Positions 17,639 to 25,902 of a stretch of DNA of 64,000 nucleotides are shown here, piece after piece. The translations under genes and the position numbers were made by a program. The stretch comes from Fen-330 sp050008465. GTDB taxonomy: Bacteria > Acidobacteriota > Terriglobia > Bryobacterales > Bryobacteraceae. Location: NCBI GenBank assembly GCA_050008465.1, contig JBEKMO010000008.1, positions 1-64,000 of the forward strand, read 5' to 3'. Position 1 is the first letter of the stretch; each line of letters starts with the position of its first letter. Under the pieces are notes generated by a model, which was not told the DNA's origin, made no database searches, and saw only the letters and a program-made list of their open reading frames with translations.

Positions 17639-18231
17639 ACTGCCGGGAATTCGATGATGTCGTGTTTGAAGTGGCGCGCGAGTGGGGGGCGGATGTTGCG
17701 GCGCTGGCCCATGCCGAAGCTTGCTCGCGTTGCGCGGCGCGCCTGGGAAATGAGCGCGAAGTGGCCGCGGCCCTGCGCGCACTGGCCACCGATTCACAAG
17801 CCCTCGAAGCCCCCGCCCGCGTGGAACGCGCGTTGATTGCGGCCTATCGCCGAGGCGCGCGTGTACGACCGGCTCGCAGATCCGGCGCCCTGTGGCCAAT
17901 CTGGGGAGTCGCGGCAGCGATGGTCCTTCTGGCCGTTGCCGCGGCATTGCAGCCTCGGGCGCCGGGGCCGGCGGCGAGCTCCGATCCAGCGGTTTCCGAA
18001 CCCGTCGAGATTGCCCAGGCCGGGGAGTTTGCCACGGAGTACTTCGCCTTGGAGCAAGGGACCGATCTGACCGCGCTCGAAGGGGCGCCGGTCGTGCGGA
18101 TGAAGCTGCCGCGCACGGTGCTGGCCTCGTTTGGATTGCCGATGAATCCGGAGCGTGCCGAGGAACCCGTGCAGGCCGATGTCGTGCTGGGCCCGGACGG
18201 GATTGCCCGCGCCGTCCGGTTTGTGAACTGA
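17635..18231 (+). CDS. Anti-sigma factor-like membrane protein
   Basis: This 198-residue protein has an N-terminal zinc-finger-like motif HAEACSRCAARL (a His-x3-Cys-x2-Cys arrangement, near residues 27-38) typical of ZAS anti-sigma domains. One transmembrane helix lies near residues 84-102 (LWPIWGVAAAMVLLAVAAAL), with a periplasmic tail of about 95 residues. Its ATG overlaps the sigma factor stop, which fits a partner that holds the sigma factor at the membrane until a signal arrives. It is short on other recognisable features. Confidence 0.82.
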   Translation: MNCREFDDVVFEVAREWGADVAALAHAEACSRCAARLGNEREVAAALRALATDSQALEAPARVERALIAAYRRGARVRPARRSGALWPIWGVAAAMVLLAVAAALQPRAPGPAASSDPAVSEPVEIAQAGEFATEYFALEQGTDLTALEGAPVVRMKLPRTVLASFGLPMNPERAEEPVQADVVLGPDGIARAVRFVN

Positions 18232-18251
18232 TTCGAGACAGGAGAGAGAAA

Positions 18252-19142
18252 ATGAGGAATACGTGCATCAAGTCAGCGCTGGCCGCCGGTGTGCTTGTCA
18301 CCTTGGCAGCCGCCCAACGCCCCATGGGACCGGGCGGGCAGCCGCCCGGCGGCCACCACGCCGGCATGGCCCCGTGGATCGGGGCGGAAATGGCCCCGGC
18401 CGGTAGGATCGTGCGGGGAGCCCCGTACTCGGCGCAGGCCGTGACCGAGGTGAACCAGACGCTCAGCGACGGCAACAAGATTCACCGCGTGGTCACCGGG
18501 GCCGTGTATCGCGACGGCCAGGGGCGCACTAGAAACGAGTCGGTGCCCGGCGGCATGGGCCCACTGGCGCCCGCGGGCGATCTCAAGCAGTTGGTCACTA
18601 TCACCGATCCCGTGGCTGGCTTCACCTACGTACTCGACCCCGCCCAGAAGACCGCAACTAAGTTTCCCTTGCGCGCAGCAGGCCGGATGGGCGGCGGCAT
18701 GGCGGCCGCTCCCCGCCACATGGGCGGGATGGGCTCCGCTGAAGGCCCCGGAGGCGGGATGATGCACGCCGGCCCCCCCGGGAACGAGGATCTGAAGATC
18801 GAATCGCTGCCCTCCAGGCAGATCGAGGGTGTTCAGGCAGAGGGCAGGCGCGTCACCACCACCATCCTGGCGGGCAGGATCGGCAATGAGCGTCCGATCG
18901 TAGCCGTGACAGAGCGCTGGCTCTCGCCCCACTTGCAGGTGGTCGTGCTGATGACGCACAACGATCCGCGCATGGGCGAGGACTCCTACAAGCTGACTAA
19001 GGTCACCCTGGCCGAACCCGACCACTCGCAGTTTGAAGTCCCTGCCGGCTACACCATCGTTGAGGGCAAGCCGGCGACCTTCGAGCGGAACAGGCCGGCC
19101 GGTCCGGAACCCAGGAGGCGCGCACCGGACCGCGCGCAGTAG
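18252..19142 (+). CDS. Secreted protein with Gly/Met-rich tract
   Basis: This 296-residue protein has a signal peptide (MRNTCIKSALAAGVLVTLAAA) and a clear GGAGAGAG ribosome-binding site. Two regions resemble outer-membrane lipoprotein-sorting folds (FTYVLDPAQKTATKFPLRAA near residue 125). Between about residues 145 and 180 there is a Gly/Met/His-rich segment (RMGGGMAAAPRHMGGMGSA). It lies 20 bases after the anti-sigma gene in the same operon and is a likely target or sensor of that pair. No catalytic motif is seen; function is unknown. Confidence 0.75.
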   Translation: MRNTCIKSALAAGVLVTLAAAQRPMGPGGQPPGGHHAGMAPWIGAEMAPAGRIVRGAPYSAQAVTEVNQTLSDGNKIHRVVTGAVYRDGQGRTRNESVPGGMGPLAPAGDLKQLVTITDPVAGFTYVLDPAQKTATKFPLRAAGRMGGGMAAAPRHMGGMGSAEGPGGGMMHAGPPGNEDLKIESLPSRQIEGVQAEGRRVTTTILAGRIGNERPIVAVTERWLSPHLQVVVLMTHNDPRMGEDSYKLTKVTLAEPDHSQFEVPAGYTIVEGKPATFERNRPAGPEPRRRAPDRAQ

Positions 19143-19186
19143 CGCACCCCAAGTAACCTGGTGCGCCCGCCGAGCATCTCACGATT

Positions 19187-20635
19187 GTGCCCCGCTGGGT
19201 CCTTGCTCTAGTGTTCCTGCTGGCTGAGTGCCCGCTTCCCGCCCAGTATCCGGGAGGCGGGTACCCGCCGGGGCAGTACCCGGGCCCAAGCGTGCCCGGG
19301 ATCCCGATCCCGCGGCGCAGCAAGCAGAAGAAAGCGCCGGCGGCGGCCGCCCAGCCCACAGTCAACGTCTCGGGGGTCCTCCGCAGCCTGGATGCCAAGC
19401 AGTTGGTCCTGGAGGCGCAAGACACGCGCATTCTCACGCTGAAGCGGACGGAAACGACCAAGTTTTACAGGAACTCGGTCGAGGCGAAGCCCGCGGAGTT
19501 CAAGCCCGGCGATCACCTGTTGGTTGAGGCCACGCAGGACGATGAGGGATATCTCTACGCGGCCACCGTAACCTGGCAGAAAACAGGCACGCCCGAGGAG
19601 CGCGCGGGCGCTTCGAAACCAGTGGAGGACTCGGTTCAGAAACCGTCCGGCGAGGAAGGCCCGCCGGTGCTGCGCAGAGCCGATTCGCCGCGCAAGGAGA
19701 CCCCCGAGGATGACGCAACTCCGGCGCTGACTGAGCCAGAACCCGAACCGACGCAGGTCCGCGACGCACAACCTCCGGTGCGGGTCGGCGCGGATGACCC
19801 AGGCCCGCCCGTGCTGCGTCACGGCGCCCCGGCTCGGCGCGCGACGATTGAGCCGCCCGCCGAGACGGCCCCCGTCGAGGTAGCAGCCGTGGCGACAGCG
19901 CCTGCCGCGCCCGCCCCGCCTGTGCCGGCGCCGTCCAAAGCCGATTCGGTTGTGGAGAAGGCGCGCTCGGCATCCGCAGTGTTCGACGAGAAACTTCCGA
20001 ACTACATCTGCGAGCAGTTTACGGCCCGTTTCCAAAGCACCTCGCGCCCGGTCAACTGGAGGCCCATCGATATCCTCTCCGCCGAGGTGATCTTCGAAGA
20101 CGGTCGCGAGCACTACCGCAACTTCAAGATCAACGGTAAGCAGACTGTTAAGAGCATGGAGGAGTCGGGGGGCTCCTGGTCCAAGGGGGAGTACGGCAGC
20201 GTGCTGGCGGACCTGTTCTCGCTGGCCACGGCGGCCGAATTCCGGAAGCGCGGTGGGGACACCATTGCCGGCCTCGCGGCCGTGGTCTACGACTTCTCGG
20301 TGGAGCGGGACCATTCCCACTGGGCGATTCACGCGCCCTCCCAACTGGTGAGGCCCGCCTACCGCGGCGCGGTGTGGATCGACCCGAGGTCCGGCCGGGT
20401 GCTGCGTATCGAGATGCAGGCGCGCCGGATGCCGGAGGAGTTTCCGTTCGACACCATCGAATCCGCGGTGGATTACCAGTACATCCGCCTGGGCGGCCCG
20501 GGCGAATTTCTGCTGCCGGTGCATGCGGAGGTCTTGAGCTGTCAGCGCGGCTCCAGCAACTGTTCGCGGAATGTGATCGACTTCCGAAACTACCACCATT
20601 ACACGGGAGAGTCGACGATCACTTACGGGCCGTGA
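19187..20635 (+). CDS. Secreted protein with DUF5666-like domain
   Basis: This 482-residue protein starts with GTG at 19187 and has a signal peptide ending near residue 20. A Pro/Gly-rich stretch follows, then a small beta domain (VNVSGVLRSLDAKQLVLEAQ near residue 60) resembling DUF5666, and a long Pro/Ala/Glu-rich linker. The C-terminal 220-residue domain (from YICEQFTARF, with VIFEDGREHYRNFKINGK) is a conserved acidobacterial secreted domain without known activity. It is on the same strand as the ECF cluster, 44 bases after the previous gene. It ends 5 bases from the convergent gamma-glutamyltransferase. Confidence 0.72.
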   Translation: MPRWVLALVFLLAECPLPAQYPGGGYPPGQYPGPSVPGIPIPRRSKQKKAPAAAAQPTVNVSGVLRSLDAKQLVLEAQDTRILTLKRTETTKFYRNSVEAKPAEFKPGDHLLVEATQDDEGYLYAATVTWQKTGTPEERAGASKPVEDSVQKPSGEEGPPVLRRADSPRKETPEDDATPALTEPEPEPTQVRDAQPPVRVGADDPGPPVLRHGAPARRATIEPPAETAPVEVAAVATAPAAPAPPVPAPSKADSVVEKARSASAVFDEKLPNYICEQFTARFQSTSRPVNWRPIDILSAEVIFEDGREHYRNFKINGKQTVKSMEESGGSWSKGEYGSVLADLFSLATAAEFRKRGGDTIAGLAAVVYDFSVERDHSHWAIHAPSQLVRPAYRGAVWIDPRSGRVLRIEMQARRMPEEFPFDTIESAVDYQYIRLGGPGEFLLPVHAEVLSCQRGSSNCSRNVIDFRNYHHYTGESTITYGP

Positions 20636-20640
20636 TGCCG

Positions 20641-22425
20641 CTACCAGGCTAAGGCGTAGGCGTCCACGCGCGGGTCCGCGCCGGCGCTGATCACACCGGT
20701 CTGCAGGTCGATCACGATGGCTCCGTTGGATCCAAGCGACCACGGGCCGTACGTCCGCACCTCGTGCCCCTTGGCCGCAAGTTCCTTGCGCACCGCCTCG
20801 GGGATCCGCTCTTCGACGCCCAGGTCGCCCGGGAACATGATGTGCGGAAACACGGAGGAAGGGAACGCGCGCGTGGTCCAGCGGGGCGCCTCGATGGCTT
20901 GCTGCACGTTCATGCCGAACTCGACCATGTTAAGGAACGTCTGCATGGTCCGCAGGCACTGATCGTCGCCGCCCGGGCTGCCCAGAGCCATTACCGGCAG
21001 GCCGTCTTTGGTCACCAGCGTGGATTGCAGCGTGCTGCGCGGCCGCTTGCCCGGCGCGAGCGCGTTGGCGTTCCCCGCCACCAGCGAGTAGTAATCGCCA
21101 CGGCAGTTGAACGAAAAGCCGAGCTCGCCCATGACCACGCCAGTGCCAAACCCGGTGTGCAGGCTGGGCGTGAAGGAAACCAGGTTCCGGTCCTTGTCGA
21201 CCACCGCTATGTAGCTGGTGTCGCCCTCGTGGTCCGCATTGCCCTCCAGTTGGAAGTCGAGCGGGCGCTCGAGCGGCCCCACGCCGGGCGCGAACTTCTC
21301 CGCCGTGCCCGGCCGCAGTTCGAGCGAGGCGCGCGCCGGATCGATGAGCGCCCGTCGCTCCCGTGCGTACTCTTTCGACAGCAGACCCTGGTAGGGGATC
21401 TGGATGAAATCCATGTCGCCCAAGTACTTGTCGCGGTCGGCGAAAGCCAGCTTGGCCGCCTCCGCACCCAGGTGAATGTAATCCGCACTATTCAGCGCCA
21501 GCGCCTTAAGGTCGTAGCCTTCCAGCAGGTTCAGCGCGATCAGCTCCGTGGGACCCTGGTTGGCCGACGCATTCTTGTAGACGCGGTAGCCGCGGTAGTC
21601 CACCCAGACCGGCTCCTCGATCTTGGCGCTGTAGCCCGCGAAATCCTGGGTGCGGAACAGCCCGCCGTTCTGTTCCGAGAATTGCGCCATCTCGCGCCCG
21701 ATCTCGCCCTGATAGAACAGATCGCGGGCAGCGCGCAGCGCGGCGTGCCGCCCCCGGCCCGCGTTGGCGCGCTCGGCCTCGACCAGCCTTCGCAATGTGC
21801 GCGCCAGTTGCGGGTTCTTCCAGACCTCGCCGGGTTTCGGATTGCGGCCCTCAGGGAACAGCACCTTCACGGTGGTGGGGTACTTCCGGATCTTCGGGAG
21901 GAGCGCCATGACTGCGGCCACTCGATTGCCCAGCGGGAAGCCGTTCTCAGCCATCTCAATGGCCGGCGCCAGCACGTCAGCGAACCTCATCGTGCCCCAG
22001 CGGTCGAGAAGGAGATACCAGGCATCGACGACGCCCGGCACGGTTCCGGAAAGGAGTGTGTCATTGACCGGGATCTTGCCGCCCTGGTTGGTCTTGTACC
22101 ACTCAATGGTGGCCAGCTTGGGGGCCGTGCCCTCGGCGTTCAGCGAGAACACCTTCTTCGCACGCGCATCGTAGATCAACAGCACCGCATCGCTGCCCAC
22201 GCCGTTATTCGGCATGTCGACGATGCCCAGTACTGCCTGGCCCGCCACGATGGCGTCGAACGCGTTGCCTCCGGCGCGCAAGATGCGTTCGGCCACCTGC
22301 GTGGCTTCCGGCTTCATCGAGACCACCGCATACTGCCGGCCACGAATCACCGGCCGCATGGTTTGCCGTGGCCCCTGGGCCGCGAGGCCGGCCGAGAGTG
22401 CCAGCAGCGAGACGAGTGCTTTCAT
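20641..22425 (-). CDS. ggt: Gamma-glutamyltransferase (GGT), exported
   Basis: This 594-residue N-terminal-nucleophile hydrolase has a signal peptide in residues 1-16 and cleaves gamma-glutamyl bonds of glutathione in the periplasm. The precursor splits before the catalytic threonine, here Thr403 in EGDTSYIAVVD. Oxyanion and substrate-site segments STLQSTLVTKDGLP and ALGSPGGDDQ are present. The start at 22425 was chosen for GGGGAGGGG just upstream; the frame stays open to 22617 but that extension has no signal character. It is monocistronic and convergent with the previous cluster. Confidence 0.92.
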   Translation of the reverse strand: MKALVSLLALSAGLAAQGPRQTMRPVIRGRQYAVVSMKPEATQVAERILRAGGNAFDAIVAGQAVLGIVDMPNNGVGSDAVLLIYDARAKKVFSLNAEGTAPKLATIEWYKTNQGGKIPVNDTLLSGTVPGVVDAWYLLLDRWGTMRFADVLAPAIEMAENGFPLGNRVAAVMALLPKIRKYPTTVKVLFPEGRNPKPGEVWKNPQLARTLRRLVEAERANAGRGRHAALRAARDLFYQGEIGREMAQFSEQNGGLFRTQDFAGYSAKIEEPVWVDYRGYRVYKNASANQGPTELIALNLLEGYDLKALALNSADYIHLGAEAAKLAFADRDKYLGDMDFIQIPYQGLLSKEYARERRALIDPARASLELRPGTAEKFAPGVGPLERPLDFQLEGNADHEGDTSYIAVVDKDRNLVSFTPSLHTGFGTGVVMGELGFSFNCRGDYYSLVAGNANALAPGKRPRSTLQSTLVTKDGLPVMALGSPGGDDQCLRTMQTFLNMVEFGMNVQQAIEAPRWTTRAFPSSVFPHIMFPGDLGVEERIPEAVRKELAAKGHEVRTYGPWSLGSNGAIVIDLQTGVISAGADPRVDAYALAW

Positions 22426-22626
22426 CAGTCCCCTCCCCCAACGCACGCCACTCCGCCGGAGGCGGCCTGCCGTGCGGCTAGCCTCGATTTCCACGCGTGA
22501 TGCGGCGGGTCGAGGCTCCAGGAGTCTCCTGGCCAAGGCCGCGCTATTGCGTCCCTCGGCGTCGCGCCGTGTTAACCGTATCAGGTGCAGACTTTCTTTG
22601 TTGTGTTTTGGCAGCACTGTATGATC

Positions 22627-22971
22627 ATGGTATCCAGTTTTGATGCAGCGCTAACGGTATCCCAGGCCGCCGCCTTCTTCCTCTCCCCCGAAGGGCCGCT
22701 GCATCGCCAGTACGAAGCCCTCCGCACCGGAACCCGGCCGGCGGAGCTGATCTGCGATTCCCAGCTCACCACCCATGAGAACCTTTCCAGGTTGAACCGG
22801 CAGGGCATTGGCTTCATTACCCTGCGCCGCCGCTCGGGGAAGATGTTGGCCGATATCTACAGCCGCCCGGCTTCGGCCTGGCAGCGGATCACTTTGGACT
22901 CGCTGACCCCCACCTTTTGCACTCCGCGGCTGTCAGACGAGCATGTCGCTCTACAGGGCGAAGGCGGGGAC
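22627..22971 (+). pseudogene. Transposase relic with internal deletion
   Basis: The first part (FFLSPEGPLHRQYEALR) matches the N-terminus of a transposase family in which this is normally followed by a helix-turn-helix. The sequence then jumps directly into a far-downstream part of the same family (CDSQLTTHENLSRLNRQGIG, then FITLRRRSGK and the RTPRL-like TFCTPRLSDEH). The reading frame is open across the junction but the catalytic middle is missing, and similarity ends near 22971. It is therefore a short in-frame remnant, not a working element. Surrounding base composition is less GC-rich than the neighbours. Family recognition is from memory. Confidence 0.6.
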
Positions 22972-23401
22972 ATCCATGCATGCGCAGTGCAGGCGTGCAT
23001 GCGCACTGCAAGCCGCGGGAAAGGCGCTATCGAGTCAAGGAACTCACCGTGCGAGGTCACATGGCCAAATATGGTCAACCACTCCTCTCCGGCTAAAAAG
23101 AACGTCGACGCTAACAAGTCCCGCTGTTGCTGAGAGTTAAGCAAGCACTTGGATGTCGCGATTGGAACCGCGACCGGCCTCGAAAAGCGACTCTGGCGTG
23201 GGCCACAATGGTGCGTGAACCAAGGCCGTACCGTCTTTCCCCAGTTGATGAGCCGCCTCCAGGACTGCACTTCTTGCCTTCTGGACAGCAGGAATTGCAC
23301 CTGAGTGCGCGCGCCTCAATTTTCGAACTTGTCCTCACATACATTCGGCTTTGGTGCCCAATCTGCTCGAAGATTCGGAGATGAAGAAAAGGATGTCTAC
23401 A
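22972..23401. other. Gene-free stretch after the transposase relic
   Basis: No coherent coding frame is visible, and composition is AT-richer than average. A 15-base direct repeat with one mismatch (TGCATGCGCAGTGCA at 22977-22991, TGCATGCGCACTGCA at 22996-23010) sits where transposase similarity ends. This is probably debris of the former mobile element plus the promoter region of the BON lipoprotein. Confidence 0.5.
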
Positions 23402-23950
23402 ATGAAGACTCTCAAACTGTGCTTAACGCTTCTTCCGCTGATCGTCGCCGGGCTCTTTGTAGGGTGCTCGCAGAAGTCCACGAAATCAGCCGATGTTGCT
23501 GACAACATCCGCAAATCACTTGACGAGGCCAGCCTCAACAATGTTTCTGTAAGTCAGGATCGCGACAAGGGCGTAGTGACCCTTGGCGGACACGTCGCCA
23601 CTGAGGGTGACAAGTCACGCGCTGAATCCATTGCCAGGTCCATCGCGGTCGACCAGGTTGTGGCGAACCAAATTGCCGTCCTAACGCCGGGTGCCGAACG
23701 GGATGCTTTGACGGTGAACTCGGATTTGGATAAGGGTATCGAGCACAACCTGAACGCTGCTCTCGTCCAAGCCAAGCTTCACAAGAGCGTCAAGTACGAT
23801 GTCAAAGCTGGTGTTGTCACGCTGACTGGCGAGGTTATCTCTCAATCCGAGCGAGCCCGGGCCGAGAACGTTGCATCTGGGGTGCCAAACGTGAGGCAGG
23901 TGGTGAACGAGCTGCAGGTTAAGGATCAAAAAGCCAGTTCGTCGAGGTGA
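23402..23950 (+). CDS. BON-domain lipoprotein
   Basis: This 182-residue protein has a lipoprotein signal whose lipobox ends in LFVGC (Cys22). Two BON domains follow. The first is about residues 35-85, with VVTLGGHVATEGDKSRAESI; the second about 100-165, with VVTLTGEVISQSERARAENV. BON proteins of the OsmY type bind membranes or peptidoglycan-associated partners and help envelope stability under osmotic stress. ATG 23402 has AAAGGA about 9 bases upstream; ATGs at 23381 and 23393 are in frame but poorly spaced. Codon use is less GC-biased than in neighbours, hinting at acquisition with the mobile remnant. Confidence 0.88.
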   Translation: MKTLKLCLTLLPLIVAGLFVGCSQKSTKSADVADNIRKSLDEASLNNVSVSQDRDKGVVTLGGHVATEGDKSRAESIARSIAVDQVVANQIAVLTPGAERDALTVNSDLDKGIEHNLNAALVQAKLHKSVKYDVKAGVVTLTGEVISQSERARAENVASGVPNVRQVVNELQVKDQKASSSR

Positions 23951-24085
23951 GAACTCGGGGACAGCTCGATTGCCGGGCTGTTGTTCAGGACGTGTGATTC
24001 TCGGGGCGAAATCGCGGGCCGCCCGGGCGGGGTGCGGATCCACCCGGTTCGCTCGCGATCCCTGCGTGGAAATCCAGGCTAGCGC

Positions 24086-25426
24086 TCAGTAGGTCACTTT
24101 GTTGACGTAGTTCCCGTCTTCGTCATAGTGCGGCCAGGGGCCGACGCGCCGGTACCCGGACACGATGAAGTCGTCGAACGTCGGCGTGGGCTCGAAATAG
24201 CCCGGGTAGCGCAAGTGCTCCTTGATGACCGCTTCGTTCAGCTCGACCCCCAGACCCGGCTTGTCGGGCACCTCAATGTACCCCTTCTGCACGATGGGCT
24301 TGGGCAGGCCGATCACCAGGTCGCTCCACCAGGGCATGTCCACCGCGTGGTTCTCCATGCACAGGAAGTTGCGCAGCGTGGCAGCCGCGTGCACGCTGGC
24401 CATGCAGCCCACGGGCGAGCCGGCGAAGTGCAGCACCGTGGGGATGCCGTGCATGTCCGCGTAGTCGGCGATGATCTTGGTCTCGCGCAGCCCGCCCGAG
24501 GTCTCCGCGTCCGGCTGGATGATATCCACCGCCTGGTTGTCGATCATGTCCAGGAAGCCGCCCTCCAGGCCGAACACGTCCTCCCCGGTGAGGACCGGAG
24601 TCGTGCTGGCATCGGCGATCGCCTTGAGGCCGCGCCAGTTCTTCCATGGAACGAGGTCCTCGGCCCACGCGAGCTGATAAGGTTCGAATGCACGGGCATA
24701 GCGGATGGCGTCATTCACCGAAAGTCGCCCGAAGTGGTCCGCGGCGAGCGGCGCATCCCAGCCGATGGCGTCGCGCACGGCGGCGATGTACTCGCACAGG
24801 TACTTCAGCCCTTTCTCGGTGGCGGCTCCGTTCTCGTTCACCGCTCCGGGCCGGTCCTCGACCATGCTGGTGTACAGGTCCATCTTGAAGAAGGTGAAGC
24901 CCATCTGCTTGCGCTGGAGCATGCGCGTCCCGTAGATCTTCGGGTCTTTGTGGCCGGTGGTGTCGCAGTAGATGCGGATGCGGTCGCGCTTCCGGGCGCC
25001 GATCAGCCTCCACGCCGGCACGCCGTACACTTTGCCCGCTATATCGTGCAGCGCCATGTCCACCGCGCTGTACCCGCCGCCCATGCGCCCCTGCCCGGCG
25101 AACTGGCGGAGGTTCGCCAGAATCGACTCGATCTCGAGGGGGTTCCTTCCGAGGATGTGCGCCTTGAGGATCAGCGCGATACCCTTCACTCCCGCGTCAC
25201 GCACCTCACCGAGCCCGTAGACGCCCTGGTTCGTGTCGATGCGGATGATCGGGTAGTCGTAGTTCGCCGCCACCGTGCACGCGCGCATGTCGGTGATCTT
25301 GAGGTCGCTCGGCGCGGACTGTGTGTTCACATTCACTTCCGCGGCGTTCGCCGCCGCAGCCAGCGACGGCAGCAACCCCGCTTGTTGCAGCAAGCTTCGG
25401 CGCGAGATGGAATTGTCCCTGGGCAT
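24086..25426 (-). CDS. Mandelate racemase/muconate lactonizing-type enolase superfamily enzyme, Tat-exported
   Basis: This 446-residue protein starts with a twin-arginine-type signal (SRRSLLQQAG, then an Ala-rich end). Metal ligands of the enolase superfamily are seen in ADHFG (Asp), AWAEDLVP (Glu) and LTGEDVF (Glu). A His-Asp dyad is formed by IIQPDAE and TVLHFAGSP, as in the mandelate racemase group. Relatives dehydrate sugar acids such as galactonate. A Tat signal on this family is typical of Planctomycetes and Acidobacteria and implies a periplasmic site. The exact substrate cannot be called. It lies downstream of fliJ on the same strand. Confidence 0.87.
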   Translation of the reverse strand: MPRDNSISRRSLLQQAGLLPSLAAAANAAEVNVNTQSAPSDLKITDMRACTVAANYDYPIIRIDTNQGVYGLGEVRDAGVKGIALILKAHILGRNPLEIESILANLRQFAGQGRMGGGYSAVDMALHDIAGKVYGVPAWRLIGARKRDRIRIYCDTTGHKDPKIYGTRMLQRKQMGFTFFKMDLYTSMVEDRPGAVNENGAATEKGLKYLCEYIAAVRDAIGWDAPLAADHFGRLSVNDAIRYARAFEPYQLAWAEDLVPWKNWRGLKAIADASTTPVLTGEDVFGLEGGFLDMIDNQAVDIIQPDAETSGGLRETKIIADYADMHGIPTVLHFAGSPVGCMASVHAAATLRNFLCMENHAVDMPWWSDLVIGLPKPIVQKGYIEVPDKPGLGVELNEAVIKEHLRYPGYFEPTPTFDDFIVSGYRRVGPWPHYDEDGNYVNKVTY

Positions 25427-25458
25427 GGCAACAACACTATATCAGAACGGGCTTCCGG

Positions 25459-25893
25459 CTATTCTCTGTGCCAGCCTGCCAGGAACAGCTCGGAGGCCAG
25501 CGTTTCTTGTTCGTGGTCCGCGGCAGTCTGCCATTCGGCGAGGCGCCTTTCGCGGAGCTTCTCGAGCAGGCGGACGTCGCGCTCCGCCTCGACCACCTGC
25601 CGCTGTTGTGCGGTAATGCGTCGTCGGCAGTCGGCGCGCTCCTTTCGCAGGCGCTCTTTCACCCGCGCCACGTGGAGCCGGTGCCGGTCCAGCGCGGCCA
25701 GGTCTTGCGCCTCGACGCTGGCGGAATACAGCACCGCGCGGTCTGCATCGGCCTTCTCGGCATCCAGCCGATCCTCGGCGAGATCGACCTGCCGCAACTC
25801 CTCAAACAGGCGCTGGAGCTTGGTCTCTTCCAGCTCGAGATGCAGGCGCCGCCACCCCAGCACGGTCTCAAGACGGAACTTGAAGCGGCGCAT
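25459..25893 (-). CDS. fliJ: FliJ-like flagellar export chaperone
   Basis: This 144-residue protein is almost entirely alpha-helical coiled coil with high Arg/Glu/Leu content and starts MRRFKFRLETVLGWRRLHLE, the usual FliJ opening (Arg-rich, then LETVL). FliJ sits in the centre of the FliI hexamer, like the F1 gamma subunit, and promotes substrate unfolding and export. Its start lies 9 bases after the fliI stop, so it is in the same operon. Sequence conservation of FliJ is low, so the call rests on composition and position after fliI. Confidence 0.8.
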   Translation of the reverse strand: MRRFKFRLETVLGWRRLHLELEETKLQRLFEELRQVDLAEDRLDAEKADADRAVLYSASVEAQDLAALDRHRLHVARVKERLRKERADCRRRITAQQRQVVEAERDVRLLEKLRERRLAEWQTAADHEQETLASELFLAGWHRE

Positions 25894-25902
25894 TGGGTTT
25901 CG

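Noticed and set aside
20764..22500. 578-residue forward frame opposite the gamma-glutamyltransferase
   Set aside because: The reverse strand has an intact GGT with the catalytic Thr; the forward frame has no recognisable domain.
23137..23319. 60-residue reverse frame after the transposase relic
   Set aside because: It starts and ends without a ribosome-binding site or recognisable domain; treated as debris.
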